Part shown: piece by piece, positions 9,478-21,712 of the stretch
Numbering within the stretch: the first letter of the stretch is position 1
Layout of the letters: each line of letters begins with the position of its first letter
Assembly (NCBI GenBank): GCA_018806985.1
Contig: JADANN010000443.1
Location: 1,665,001 to 1,729,000, forward strand
Source: Angiostrongylus vasorum
Taxonomy: Eukaryota > Nematoda > Chromadorea > Rhabditida > Metastrongylidae
Direction: 5' to 3'
DNA: 64,000 bases
Program-made: the position numbers and the translations under genes
Notes under the pieces: generated by a model
Told to the model about the DNA's origin: nothing
The model's database searches: none
The model's input: the letters and a program-made list of their open reading frames with translations, nothing else

Positions 9478-12292
9478 CAGAGATAGGAAAGGGTTACCAA
9501 AGTATAGCGTGCATGAAATTTTTGCAATCGATCTATCTTGAAGTGTTTTGAGCGTAGTAGTTCTTTATGGCGAATCTGAGGAACACCAAAAAACAAGCCT
9601 AAACATTAAGATCGTTAACATTTTACTGAACGTGGTTTCACCGTCATTCGTTCAGCCATTCATTCATGGGACTCATATCAGTCTTTTTTATCAACTGCAC
9701 AAGCGTGCGTCATATGTCCAGTAATCTTGGATTGCTTAAATACACTATGTTTTGGTAATGAAAATTGGGCATTCGTCTGAACACTGGGAAAACATTTGGG
9801 ATTTGTTCGGATAAGCAAGTTTACTTAAAAAATGGGAAAGTTCTTCGGTGGACCACCACTCTGTTAGATACAGTCCTTGTATCGAAAGAAAAATGCCACG
9901 TGAAAGTGTAAATGATGACTACCATGAATTCAAAATCCTCTTTTTTGAGAGGCAAAAAAACGAATGCATGAGGAAATATGGCTTAAACGACTCCAAAACA
10001 GAGAATTCTGTGCACCGTAGTGGAATGTTGAAACTGGACCTTTGAGAGGCTTCAAACCAGGACTCACGGCTTAGAACAAACGAAAGAATGGACGACTGCC
10101 TGAACTTATCAATGCCTACTAATGACGTTCATCGCAATTCGCAGTTCAAAAACACCTCGTTCTTGTTGTTGAACATAGAGGATTCCCAATGGAGATTACC
10201 GTGAGCCACATTACAGTAAACCGAACGGTCTTGTTCAACCACTGTCGCTATTGTCCGACGCCGTTATATGGAGTCAGACGATTCTTTCCCTCCTGCAAGA
10301 TTCCCTTTCTTGGCAGAAAGAAGACAAAGGCGTAAGATTCAACAAACGCCGTCCTAAAACCCGTAAGATTCAACAAACGCTGTCCTAAAACTATCGCAAT
10401 AGCAAATGCTTTCGGATCTTTATCGCACAATGCTCGAAGCTAGTTCTTCCACAACTAACGATAATTTGTTAAGAACTAAAGTGTTTCAGGAGGTGAGAAC
10501 TGTTAGATCTATAAAACAGGATTTCCTATATCGCCCACAAACACTACAAATGCGTTCGGAAACAACGTCCACTCAGTGCTGTTCGGAATCCCACTTGTTC
10601 AATGCTTCACTGCTCGAAATACGAACGTTGACGCAGTAGAATAAGATCATGTGCACTTTGTAAAAAAAAGAACTATAGGTGGTAATGGTTATACTGGAAA
10701 TCAATAGAATAATACGAGTATCTCAGTTTAAGGTTTAAAATTGGCTATTATTTAAGCACCGAACGAATTGTCAGCAATCCAAATCGGCGTTCTCGCCGCG
10801 CGGCTTATCGAAACATCGTTACAGACACTGTAAAGGAGGAATTGACTCTCATGCTATACATTCACCATAGCGCTAAGATTATCGAGAGCTTAAAAGCCAT
10901 TGTATAACATCAGTTTCTAAAATTACTCGAACTAGTAGAGCGCAATGGAAAAGGAGGATTTAAAAAAGAGACCAAAACCACTACTGACTAAAAACTTCAA
11001 CTCATTGAGGCGAATACATCGAACGGTCTCTGTAAGTTTGCTAGTTAGTAGATTAAGATGACCCCATTCCTGCTTTCTCATGGAATAGTTGTTGCTATAC
11101 ACTACACCTCCGAACGCCTTCGACTGCAATGTCAGTGATGTTTCGCTTTATATCAGCCTGTATGAATATGACATACAAGCAGGTCTCATTCTCCATTCCG
11201 AAATCCAACTTGACATTTCATAGGATGAAAGGCGCAAAACGCGTGCTCATAACACAGTGAGACTAGGGCATCTGAGGAAGATCTTTATCAAGAAATAGGC
11301 TTGGATGTTCAAAAGTTGTTACATCTAAGGATGTGATTGGATATCTCAGTTCTGTGGGAGGACGAGGATGGCCATATTATTGCAGAATTCAGAGAAAGTG
11401 AAGATGAACGTATGTTTGCCGAGTGCAGCAGCGCTTGTGAAAGGGGATTGCTCTAGGGCTGAATTCCTTGAAAACGATATTCATGAAAAATGGACTAGTT
11501 TTCAACGCCCCATATGTAAACTGAACGAATATCTTCGGATGCTCCATGTGTCAGAGTCTCAGTCGAGAACTCAGCGTGATGAACGAACGTCAGAGCTGAA
11601 AACGAGGAGGGTGACGGCTTGACGGGTTTACAAGAGAAAAGAGAGTATAGCAAAAGGGAACCAAAAAAGCCCTACTTTTGCAACAACTTTTTTCCAATTT
11701 ACTAAAAATTCACATTCACGGACGATTTGGTAACGAAGAGGCTTTGAAGGTATGATGAAAGATTTCTCAATGCTGTCGAAGGAGCATTCAATAACTATAC
11801 CAGTGCTAGTAATACCCTATAGTATACAAATGCTAAGGGAACTCCAAAGTTCCGATCTAGTCAAACGCGATAAAATAAAGAAGCAGCTATTTTTTTCCAA
11901 AAATCAGGTTGCCCAAGCAGGAGAGATGTCTTTGGGACACCCGGTGCACAGGTGTCATTTGTGATCATTTTCCAAAAAGATGACCAGCTCACCAAAGTAG
12001 GACCTATCGACCAGTGGTCCAGTGGATCAGATTTCTTCAGAAAGATCCTGGATGGAATCTGAAACTGCTCAAAAGCCATTGCTGGCTGCTCTTTCTGCTT
12101 GTAAGGGAAAGTGAACACCTGTAGGGGAAAACATGTTATGGAAGCACCAAAACAGCCTGTGTATACTGCAAAAAGGTGAACGACAAGTGTTTCATTTATG
12201 GCAGATAGAATTATTCAGTATAACTTTCCGCATCATAGTAAAACTATTATAAAAACTCTTGATACAGACACTTTCCACAATATATATGAAAG
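9478..12292. other. No gene recognised
   Basis: Several open frames of 60-85 codons (for example 9848-10045, 11368-11622, 11752-11964) show no motif I know and lack paired splice sites. Apart from the short tandem duplication at 10331-10391 I find no repeat. Confidence 0.35.
10331..10391. repeat. Two-copy tandem duplication, 31 bp period
   Basis: CGTAAGATTCAACAAACGC followed by GTCCTAAAAC occurs twice in a row, with one internal C/T difference. Confidence 0.9.
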
Positions 12293-12578
12293 CGTGTGTA
12301 GCGCACTAGTTAGAGGTGCTCCACAATACATATGAGATTGATCCCACGCCCAAAACTCGCCAAGCCTTCCATCCCTCCGGGGTCGGCAAATGGTAACAAA
12401 CTGGTCTGGGAGGATAGTGCACTAACCCGATATAGCGGTAGGCCACCGCGACTCATTGAATGGAGGAGATATGCATTCAATCACCTCCAACCGATGTTTA
12501 GTGAAGTCGAATGGATGGTGCCTCCCTCAGGGATTGGTCAACTGCGAGAGCTTCATCCTTTTTTTTTATTTGTACTCT
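12293..12578 (+). mobile_element. SINE1 copy
   Basis: Head GTGTAGCGCACTAGTTAGAG with box-B-like GAGATTGATCCC, body TCCCTCCGGGGTCGGCAAAT and GGTAGGCCACCGCGACTCAT, and end CAGGGATTGGTCAACTGCG. A T run follows, and a PLE tail then starts at once. Confidence 0.75.
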
Positions 12579-12815
12579 TCCATCCTCTGAAGAAGGCGAT
12601 GCCGCCGAAACGTCGGCTACTGTTGTGGTGCATTTGTGTTTTTGCATGGAGGTAAACTATGCTGTATAACAACCTTGCGATTGCTGAGAAAGAAAACGGC
12701 CCATTTATACTTATTTCATAGTTCATAATATAGTTTTATGAGATGATATTTCATTGTGTCCGAGAACGTAATAATAGTCAAAGCCTAGGTTAAAGGAAAG
12801 TCGGCTTTTGGAATA
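12579..12815 (+). mobile_element. PLE 3' tail with hammerhead-like motif
   Basis: After the motif at 12587 come ATAACAACCTTGCGATTGC, GAAAGAAAACGGCCC and GGTTAAAGGAAAGTCGGC. These blocks recur in the same order in PLE-D (62736-62905), so this is a severely 5'-truncated PLE insertion or solitary tail. Confidence 0.6.
12587..12621 (+). ncRNA. Hammerhead-ribozyme-like motif
   Basis: CTGAAGA, A, helix II GGCG/CGCC with loop ATGC, GAAA, ACGT, C, GGCT. The core box, four-pair helix II and palindromic helix III are all intact; helix I pairing is poor. Confidence 0.55.
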
Positions 12816-13112
12816 CTGATTCGCTCTGTGGGAGCTTATACACGACTGCTGCATGATGGATTGCCCGTTGAGGAAAAAATTCATTATCAGGGAACAATCA
12901 GTATCAACAAGCCCGTCACGTATAAGAGAACACCGGCGAGTGACGCTACTTCATTCGAGAGCGGCTCTACTGAAGAAGATTCGACTTGATGCGAGGACAA
13001 AGACGTCACATCGAGAGGAAGAACGACTATGAACTATTGACTGGCATGAACGGCTTCGAGGAAGACGAAGACGTCAAAACGTTAGCCGAATAAAGGTTTT
13101 CATCGACTGCGT
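12816..13112 (+). mobile_element. Partial hammerhead element E3
   Basis: The right half of the E1/E2 family: CGACTGCTGCATGATGG, GGAACAATCAGTATCAACA, CGTATAAGAGAACACC and a degenerate motif near 13055-13086 (GAGGAAGACG, then GACGTCAAAACGTTAGCC), where GAAA has become AAAA. The inverted left end is missing. Confidence 0.5.
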
Positions 13113-13654
13113 GTTTGCTGGATAATCTAACTTCTTGGAAGAAAATTGCTAAAATGTACCAAGACTTGCGTATTCTGTCACTGGAATCACTCGCTAGAAG
13201 ATGACTACTTCTAGCGCAAATTGTGATCACCTTCTTTTTACAGGACTGCCTCATGCAACACTTTTGCGACAGTGCCATGAAAAGGAGCATTTTAGAGTCA
13301 CTAATTGAGGTCTGCCTCTAAAAACACTCAAGCTAATTGACTAATGCGGAATAATACTAGTCGCAGGCGACTACCAGCTTAGCCCTAAGCTTAGCAAAGC
13401 TATTCGAAAGTGCAACAAAAAAACCTTAAGAATTAAAGGGCAGCAGTACTGGATCAGGCTCAAAGATTTTGCAAGAACACCTGCATGTCTTAGGAGACTT
13501 CGTCATTTATAAAACCAAGACGATCGTATTCCGGGACATAAATTGAACAATCAGTAAGCCTAGAGTAGAAATGTAGAAAACCATAGACGAAAGAAACGTC
13601 GACCTCTTTGGCAGACACTTTGATTTCTTACCAGGCAAGTACAATACCACTTTA
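13113..13654. other. No gene recognised
   Basis: AT-rich. The open frame on the minus strand at 13027-13290 overlaps the E3 end and is not convincing. Confidence 0.35.
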
Positions 13655-13760
13655 ACGACCCCAGAAAGATGGAACGCTTGATGGGAGCGGTGGCTCGATC
13701 GGACCAGAAACCGCGCATATATTGCAGAGCATCTTTAACCGTTGTGCTAGGCGAGCCAAT
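13655..13760 (-). repeat. SINE1 fragment
   Basis: The head and first part of the body remain in inverse orientation: GACCCCAGAAAGATGGAACG, then ATTGCAGAGCATCTTTAACC and TTGTGCTAGGCG. Confidence 0.5.
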
Positions 13761-15429
13761 CATGACCACTCAGACTAAACCCTGACAATTGAAATGAAAA
13801 TGGGCGTCGTCTACGATGAATATGAATATGTCGCCATGAAATTTCAGTTTTCTAAAATTCAAAAATGCCTTTTTCTTTGCTTTTGTTGGTGTCCCAAAAA
13901 GGGAATCGATTGAACAAGCGGAATTTTGAACAAATAGACGTCGTTATGATATCTAGAAATGCATCATCAATGTATGCCTTGGTTGATAAGCACTTCAGAA
14001 AATTGGTTTCCTTTCGACTGTCTGGCTTTTAAACACAGCCTTTATCTTTAGAAGATGATGGATCATGTCACTGTGAAATCGAAATGTTGCATTCGAAAAT
14101 AGGATGATCTTGTATCATGTAAGTGAAAAGGCAATCCTGAGTTCAGTCTAGGTATACAATCATAAATCAGAAGACCTCTCTCATGAATTGTTACGTCGGA
14201 AGTCGTCGGATGGAACCACACGTATGATGTTTACTAAGAATAGCTACAAAGCAGAGGCCATTAGTTAATCTCCTGTCGAATGGAATGAACGTAATGTGAA
14301 GCATAAAACAGAAATGCCATTACCTAGTTGACCAGACTACTTCACGATGAGAATGAACGAAAAATATGATGCTATTCGTGCCAGTCGAACGATCAAAATC
14401 CATTGTAACAGGAACTAAAGGAGGTTTTGTTGCTTTGGAGTCACTCAACGACCAACACGAGGACGGATTTTGTAGGTGACCCTTCGTACTGACTATGGCT
14501 GAACGAGAATTGCTGGGCAGAAGCTTTTTATTGTGGGTTCTTTTTTATGTTGTTTCCAGTGCTTTTCTTTCAAATGTGTTGCTTAGTTCTCTTTATAGTA
14601 CAATGTTCGACATATGTTGGAAATGCACACTTGGACATTATCAGGATCTCTTTCACTACATTACAGTGGAGCGCGAAATGGAGTCTGATTAAGGCATCGT
14701 CATTAAATCTTCTAGGAAAGAGGTTTTGATTAGGTCGTTAATTGTTAGGTCCTTTCATATGGATGGTTCATTCTCGGAAATAGACACGTTCGGAAATTTC
14801 CATCCAAATATCAGGTAATGCTTGCCTTAGATTTATGCCCAGAAGCTTTACCAATGAAATGCAGATTTGAATATCCCATTTAAGGAATCGGTAGCTAGAA
14901 TTATATAAGCCTCACTGAAGCGATGTGAACGTTGATGAAACGAAGATTTGTCTCCGGTGGCTCCACGTACGCCAACTTTTACTACGAACTTCCTAGGAAA
15001 CCGCCGTCTCATTGCTACCGTTGAGTCAGGAATTCGGTGAAAATTATGTTTGCCTTTCCATGTAGTTCAACTAAGTACATCGATGGTCTACTCTCTACGT
15101 CAAATCATGGAAATCTTCAGTGTTTCTTTTCTTTGCCTCTCCCAGCCGCTTTTTCGCTGTTCTGTTTATCATATTTTTTCGTATTCGAGGCCATCTTTGT
15201 TTACTCGTTACTTTCTCATCTGTAAAGTACATCGCTGTTTTCGCGGTCGAATCTGTATCGAATTACAATGCCGTACATTTTGATTAGTTTTTTTTAAACA
15301 ACATACTTTTTAAGTGCAATCACACAAAGACATCAGAGTCTGGCGTCTTTGTTAGCGAGTTAGGCTTGGTCCACCTGGCCACAAAATCGTTTGTATTTTC
15401 ATGATAATAACTCAAGTTGTTTCTACAGT
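13761..15429. other. No gene recognised
   Basis: Only short open frames are present. Those at 14495-14729 are hydrophobic in two overlapping frames, which suggests composition and not coding. No repeat copy identified. Confidence 0.35.
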
Positions 15430-15483
15430 TGCTGAGCTTACACGAGGTTGATGAGGGTATTTATTATTTTTTTAATATTTTGG

Positions 15484-15513
15484 CCAGCGTTCCGACGTCT
15501 TTGTCTTCATCAG
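15484..15513 (-). ncRNA. Hammerhead-like motif, left end of E2
   Basis: Minus strand: CTGATGA, A, GACA, AAGA, CGTC, GGAACG. Helix II has one mismatch, and GAAA has become GGAA, so it is probably inactive. Confidence 0.4.
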
Positions 15514-15855
15514 GTCCGATGATCCGAGTTGGTGGTCCACAGTCGTTGGTGATCTCGGTGTGGCGTCTACGTAGTCATATCGACTCGGATCTTCTTCATG
15601 AGCATTGTTTTGCTATTCGCTATGTGCTAGCTAGCATAATACCGACCGCTGCAGGGTGGGTTCTCCGTTGAAAAACAAACTATTATCAGCGGATAATTGT
15701 ATTAACAATAGTAGCGCTGTATAAAGGAGCACTGCTGCGTGAGCATGCTTCATTCGTGTGGTGTTCACTGAAGGAGATCGATCCATCTCGGTGTGACTGG
15801 GAAGACGCCACAGTGAGATCACGAATGACTGTGGACCACCGACTCAGATCATCGC

Positions 15856-15886
15856 TCTTATGAAGACGAAGTCGTCGAAATGTTAG
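15856..15886 (+). ncRNA. Hammerhead-like motif, right end of E2
   Basis: CTTATGA (box G changed to T), A, helix II GACG/CGTC around AAGT, GAAA, ATGT, TAGC. Box and palindrome each have one change. Confidence 0.4.
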
Positions 15887-16071
15887 CAGAAATAGATATA
15901 TTTATCAACTACCTTGAAAATAATTCAAGAGTTTATTTTTCACAAGCAAGACCCTTGGCGTTTCCACGAGCGTCAAACCACACACCACACGAAATTCGTT
16001 GCGTCCACACGGCTTTGGAAGTAGTAATGAGTGCCTTAGTGCAAGCAGTTTTGTATGTTTCTTAACGTTGT

Positions 16072-16150
16072 CCAGCTTAAATGAGATTGTTATATAAAAA
16101 TTCATCCCCGTTTACGTTTTAACGTCATCGCCTTCTTCAGATTCAGTTGA
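16072..16150 (-). repeat. PLE tail fragment with degenerate hammerhead-like motif
   Basis: Minus strand: CTGAAGA, A, GGCG, ATGA, CGTT, AAAACG, then TATAACAATCTCATTTAAGC, the PLE 3' block. GAAA has become AAAA. Confidence 0.45.
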
Positions 16151-18264
16151 CCTGAATCAATGGTCTGCAGTCGTACGTCCAACGGTAAAATAATTTAGAA
16201 GTTGTAAGAAATTCGTAAGCCCTCCAGCAGCTAACTGTTTCCGACTTTGACTGTATCCACATCCAGATGCATCTTTATATTCTTTTTAATCTGTGTTCCA
16301 TAGCATTCTCCCTAGTTCACGTCTCTTTTATGAGACTACCGAGAGCAGTGTTAAACGATTTATAGTGCAGCCATCAGTGTTCTATCTTTGACTTTTTGTA
16401 TTCATAGGTTCAACCTTTCCTTCGATGCCAACAATGTACGATATTTATTTAAACCGTTCATTGAAATCTTAAACAGCAGCCTCATTTCCTGAAACATTTA
16501 GGAGTTGTAATGGGTACGTAGCTTCAATAATGTTGAAGATTATAAAATGACATAAGAGTATGCCGGCATAACTTGTTGAATAGGAAGACTATGCAATTCC
16601 ATCATGAACTTCACAGCACGAAATGTACTCTTTCTGCACATCAACAGAAGATTTCCCTTTTCCTATTCATCTCCTACTCAGACAGCATTTTGCCACTTTT
16701 TCCTCATGTGTGCGATTTTCAATAGTTCGTAGAGTTTCGTTCACCCATTCCAATAGCTCTTCTAGTAGTTTCGCGTTTGTGAAAGTACTGCTTTTTCTGG
16801 ATTAAAAAGTAGTTTCCAACTGCTCAAGGGGCTGTTTCTATAAGCTTAAGACAAGAATGGCCTTCGTTTGCCATTTCAAGTTACTTCTATCTTTACTGCA
16901 AATTTTCATAGCCAGCTTTTTTTCAAGGCCGAAATAGGAGTTGAAATTTTGATTAAAAAAAGTAGAGTTATCTTTTAGTTTCCTACTTACTGATGCACAA
17001 ACAGGTGCGGACGATACTCCAAATGCACTGCCTTTTCCACTCTTTCTTTTCCCCAAAAGAGCTACGAAATTACTTTGTCTGACAATCTATCGTGGAACCG
17101 TTAATTGTGTTGATGGTAATCAACCGTACCGCCTGAATTCTCCTCTATAGATATCGGTGTGATGTGGCCGTGACCACGTTGCGTGGTTTGCCTACCTGAT
17201 TCTACTCACTATAAATCGGTCCCCCTTCGTTTAATTGATGTAACGACCTTGACATTTACGTCCTCCAACATTTCAGGGAAACTATTTGGCTATTTTGTCG
17301 TAGCAGTCTGCAGAGGTAAAACATATGACCTTCTTGAACACACAGCGATCATCTACATTCACTCCTCGTGAAATTTTTCTTGCACCTGAACCTTTTATGA
17401 ACTATTTGAGGTAGATACCCCGTACTCAGTTGTTTACCGCCTCACCTTACGTAAGAGACATAAAGTTTGAAACTCACAGCGGAATAGATGGGGTTGTATA
17501 TCTTGGTAGAATTACCTGACGTAAGGGAAAGTTTCGGTATTTCCCTTAGAAATCCCACAAAGGAAAACGAAGACCAACAATCGTCATCACCCTGGAAGAA
17601 ATCTGGTTGCACAGATTTCCGCTCAGCGATCCATACATACTGACGTCATTGCCCATGGTAACGAACTCGATACGTCCTGGTACGGGATGCCCAAGACTTC
17701 AACGAAAAACCCTGTTGGTAGAAAAAGCTGCGCAAATCCTCATAAAGATTGGCCACTCAGGCTCTTAGCGCCAATAATTGTTCTCCATTTTATCGTTCAT
17801 GCAGCATAAAATACTCTAGGCATTTATTATACCCCATATTTAGTCTAATTAATACCCAGTTTGACTAAATGCTCATAATATAGTGATAGACAACACTGCA
17901 CGTATAATTGGCACGAACATAATCATCCAGTTGCCTGACTGTAGGTCGTAAAACCCTACCGCTGCCGGTCATTGTTCTGGCAAAGCTAAGTAATTGCAGC
18001 GAGGATGATGAAATACGGTTGTTTTCATGTAGAGGATAGGATTCTACCAATATTCACGTCCTACCCAGTATCTGCATATTCAGACGGCATTATCGAGTGA
18101 AGTCAATCAGAATGAATGTGTTCGCTCATGTCGTCTTCCATATTGCTTCCTATTCTGAGTTCTTTTTTTTGGTGATTTTAATGACTTATGGTGCCAAACA
18201 ATAAATAATGAAGCGGTTGGCATTGACCGATCCGTTAAAAACGCCCATACGTTCGAGTCTTTTA
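16151..18264. other. No gene recognised
   Basis: Short AT-rich frames only. I could not tie any to a family, and I see no SINE or PLE copy. Confidence 0.35.
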
Positions 18265-18460
18265 AAGCATTGTAGACGTGGTTGGGTGCATATCCACCCC
18301 ACACAACTACCATTATGTCAAGTCTACCCTCCCAGACAAGCCTGGTACCAAGTTTCCGACCCCAGTGGTATGCCAAACTTGGTCTTTCCTCCATAATTTT
18401 TGAACCAGTAACTGCATTGTATTCAAGAGCATCTCTAACTGCTGCGCAATACGCTACACT
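18265..18460 (-). mobile_element. SINE1 copy, inverted, partial
   Basis: TCCCAGACAAGCCTGGTACC, TTTCCGACCCCAGTGG, then the head complement AGAGCATCTCTAACTGCTGC and GCAATACGCTACAC. The distal end of the element is missing. Confidence 0.65.
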
Positions 18461-18854
18461 TCATTTTTACTAGTTTAAAGATCTGTTTATTCTGGGTAAC
18501 ACGAAGTATATTAAGTAAGAGGGACAAGCGAATATAATCATGAGGGATTACAAGATAGTTTGATGAGACGCCACTTAACTCACACTGGCCAATTCTTCAA
18601 TTCCCGTCCATAGTCCCGTATACCCTTGCCGGAGCTTCTGTACTTGTATCGTGTTTTGGAGTCAAATCTCATAGTGCGAGTGAAATCCAACTCCAGTCAA
18701 TTTTGCCCAGCAGCGAAATTTGTTTTCCACATGTTGACGCCACTTTGTTCCTTTCACAAATATTTGTTGAATAAGAGCTAGTACAGAGGTTTGTTTTCAT
18801 TAAATGTCTATGCTAAGTGTCTAGACTATTAAACATAACGTTTTATTCACTGGC
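18461..18854. other. No feature recognised
   Basis: AT-rich spacer without an open frame or repeat I can name. Confidence 0.35.
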
Positions 18855-18970
18855 TATTATTTTTTCACAGCAGTGTATTATGTGAGATACAACCATAATG
18901 ATGCCATGATTATTGCAAAACTTGGACCACAGACCAGATTCGAACCCGCGATTACTCTTCGCGGAAGATT
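18855..18970 (-). repeat. SINE3 fragment, inverted
   Basis: GTGAGATACAACCATAATGA, GCAAAACTTGGACCACAGAC, then box B complement AGATTCGAACC and GCGATTACTCTTCGCGG. The 5' part is lost. Confidence 0.6.
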
Positions 18971-19106
18971 ATTGTTTGCTTTTAAAAAAGACAAGAATAG
19001 CTCTTCATATTTGCAACTAGGAAAAAACCCCTACTACGTAATTATACAAATTTTTTCAATATTTTGACGAGAAGTCTAATTATTTGGGCAGTGCTATCGC
19101 TATAGG

Positions 19107-19375
19107 GGCGCGTGTAGCTTATTGGTGAGAGATTCCCAGCAATACAAACATGGTTTTGCTTCGATCCCGCACCCGAGAACACCAAGCACTCCATCACTCT
19201 GAGGTAGGCAAATTGGTAACAAACTTGTTTAGAAGAATAGCAGCACTGACTTGATATATCGGTAGGTGTATAAGAAAGATATGCATTCAGTCACCACTGG
19301 CGAGGTTTAATGACATCAAATGGATGGTGCATCCACGAGAGACCGATCAACACTGAAAGCTTCATCGTTAAGCTT
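19107..19375 (+). mobile_element. SINE1 copy, diverged
   Basis: Head GCGTGTAGCTTATTGGTGAG with box-B-like TTCGATCCC, body GGTAACAAACTTGTTTAGAA, and end GAGAGACCGATCAACACTG. Confidence 0.65.
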
Positions 19376-20739
19376 CTTATAGCTGTACGGTTCAATGCGT
19401 TCACCATGATTCACTACCTTCACCCCGGATTTTGTCTTTTTTTGATACCACTACGCGTTCAAGATGCAATGAACAGTTTGTAGACGGCGCTTTTCGATGC
19501 ATGCATATCGCCTTAGGCTTGTAGAAAATTCCATCTCAAAACTAAGGAGATGTTATAACGCATTAGGATTGTCTACTCAACATCCTTAAACGGTTCTGAA
19601 TATCCTCTTTCACGTCAAAGCTGATTAGGCATGGAGTAACATACACTAAGAAAGCCAACACTTGTCTCTTTCGCACACTAAATCTCGACACACTGAATAT
19701 TTCCGTCAATGTTGGATTTGTCATAAAATCCGCTGAAGCGCTTAAGGATCTCTAAACGTTTCTCGTTTTCGAAGGCAAATTGCAAAAACAAAAGTATGGA
19801 CAACCGGCCGACGTAATTTAGTGATTTCAGTTAACACGGATGGCGGTTCAATCATTCTGATCGCAAATCCATCGCAGGTTGACTTCAGTCTCGCCGAGAT
19901 GAAGGGAGATTTTCATAAATAGTTCTCCCTACTGCTGTTTGTTTCCATAAAAACAATGGGTGAAAGTTGTTTTGTTCATATATTGTTCCGATGCATTAGA
20001 GTTATTGACTCACCGACAACAAACACTCTGGCACGTCGGAAGAAATAACTCCTGTGGACAATCGATCCCTTTCGTTGCCGTTCTGAAGAAAACTAGGGTG
20101 TCGAGACATTAGCAAAGATTTAGTTTCAAACTCCGGCTAGATTGACCAAAGGCTTGAATATTGTCCTATTTCCATGGAAACTAGTACCGGTCTGGATTTG
20201 GCAAGTGTGTTGGTCTGGTGTATTTGTGTCATTTTCCAAAGATTTTATCCCAAGTGCTGTAATTGTAGCATTAATAGTGGAGAAGTAAATGCATGCTATA
20301 CTTTAATTTCGAAATGGATAGGCTAATGTGGAAGCTGTCAAGCTTGTTGCGCTTCCAGGAAACAACCTGAGAGAGAATCAACGGGGAAATGAAACCAGCA
20401 AACATGAGCTTGGATAAAATAGGGACACTCAGAGCAGAGAAAGCAGGCCATTTGAACCATCATCTGTGTCTTCAAGACATCATTAGAGATCTAGTCTTAT
20501 TTATGAACAGCTATTCAATTCAGCAAACCTAAAGAAAAAAAGCCCTAATGCGTTTGCCCTTTACTGTATTTGGCTTTTTCTTCTACTCTCCATAAAGATT
20601 AATTATGCATTCTATCTCATAGGCGTAGATGATTCCTTCAATCAACAAGTAATTTATGTCATTTTTTTCACACATCTCATTCTAAATGACTCCTTAAAAA
20701 AGCCCTAAGGGCATTGGATTCTTTTTAATTCCCTCAATG
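19376..20739. other. No gene recognised
   Basis: No open frame above 60 codons and no repeat copy found. Confidence 0.35.
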
Positions 20740-21060
20740 ACTTGCGTATGATCGCCGTTTGTGTTGTTACGCGTTGCTTAGACTTCCCCAAGAAGATAGA
20801 ATTGTCGTCGTGCTGTCGTCGACGGACTCGTTCGATGTTTGCAGAGGCGGCGGTGGCGGTCGACTGGGCGACCGGCCAGCCACCTGGTGTTGGACCACCT
20901 CGGAGAGGAGTGTTGGTGATCGTCAACGTTGTATGTCTCTCGTTCACGTGCTCTGCTCATGACGTCCCCGTGCCATTCTCATGCCACTAAGGAAGCATGT
21001 TATGCTACTCGTCAACGTAGCAGCGGCAGCAGTAGCAGCAGTAGTAACAGCTCGCCATAA
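20740..21060. other. GC-rich island with trinucleotide runs
   Basis: Stands out from the AT-rich surroundings: GGCGGCGGTGGCGG, CGACCGGCCAGCC, and a GCAGCAGTAGCAGCAGTAG run near 21020-21050. Open frames overlap on both strands because of composition, so none is called. It could hold a promoter or first exon. Confidence 0.35.
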
Positions 21061-21425
21061 TGACTTCTATTTAGAGTCGGCTATGCAATTTTCTATCGAA
21101 ACCCAGTCGTTCACATATAGATCGCACAATACCTGATTACACTGCCTGCGTTCGCCGTGATTGATCATCGGATCGATCGCCAATGAAGCTTGAAAAGCTC
21201 TGCGAAAAAGAAACTGCGGAATTTAATGGTACTTATGAGAACCGTTACGATTTTCAACAAAGCATTGTCGTAACTTCTCACATCTGCTGCTAATGATCCA
21301 AGAAAATGTCGATGTTTTCTTTACGATTAGCAAGATCAACGCCACCTAAATGTGAAAGGCAGAAAGGTAAACTGATTATGAAGAAGAATTCCTCGGGATT
21401 TCACTCTACTCAGCTTCATTACTAT
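21061..21425. other. No gene recognised
   Basis: Mixed-composition spacer. The open frame from 21306 runs into the SINE1 copy and is not credible. Confidence 0.3.
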
Positions 21426-21712
21426 GACTCGTGTAGCGGAGCGGTTAGAGCTGCTTTGCAATACACACGTGGTCGCGATTCAATCCCGAGCTCCGGGCTC
21501 ACCGCACCCTCCATTCTTCCGGAGTCGGCAAATTAGCACCAGAACTGTCTGGGAAGATAGCAGTACTGACTTGCTATATGGATACGCCGCTGCCAGGCAC
21601 TGTATAGACCAGATTTGAATCCAGTCACTTCTAGCTATGCTCGATGAAGTCGAATATACGGCCCGCCCCTCAGGGATTGATCAACGTCGAACGTTCTATC
21701 TTTTTTATCCTT
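21426..21712 (+). mobile_element. SINE1 copy
   Basis: Head CGTGTAGCGGAGCGGTTAGA, box-B-like GCGATTCAATCCC, body TTCTTCCGGAGTCGGCAAAT and CTGTCTGGGAAGATAGCAGT, and end CAGGGATTGATCAACGTCG. Confidence 0.7.

Larger units (their letters stand above)
15430..15905. mobile_element. Fold-back element E2 with opposed hammerhead-like ends
   Basis: A second copy of the E1 family. The inverted ends (about 15484-15570 and 15803-15886) share GACGCCACA, GAGATCAC, GACTGTGGACCACC and the motif. The left end also carries the outward tail complement ACACGAGGTTGATGAGGG. The middle has CGCTGTATAAAGGAGC and GCGTGAGCATGC, matching E1. No coding capacity. About 0.45 kb in all. Confidence 0.65.
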
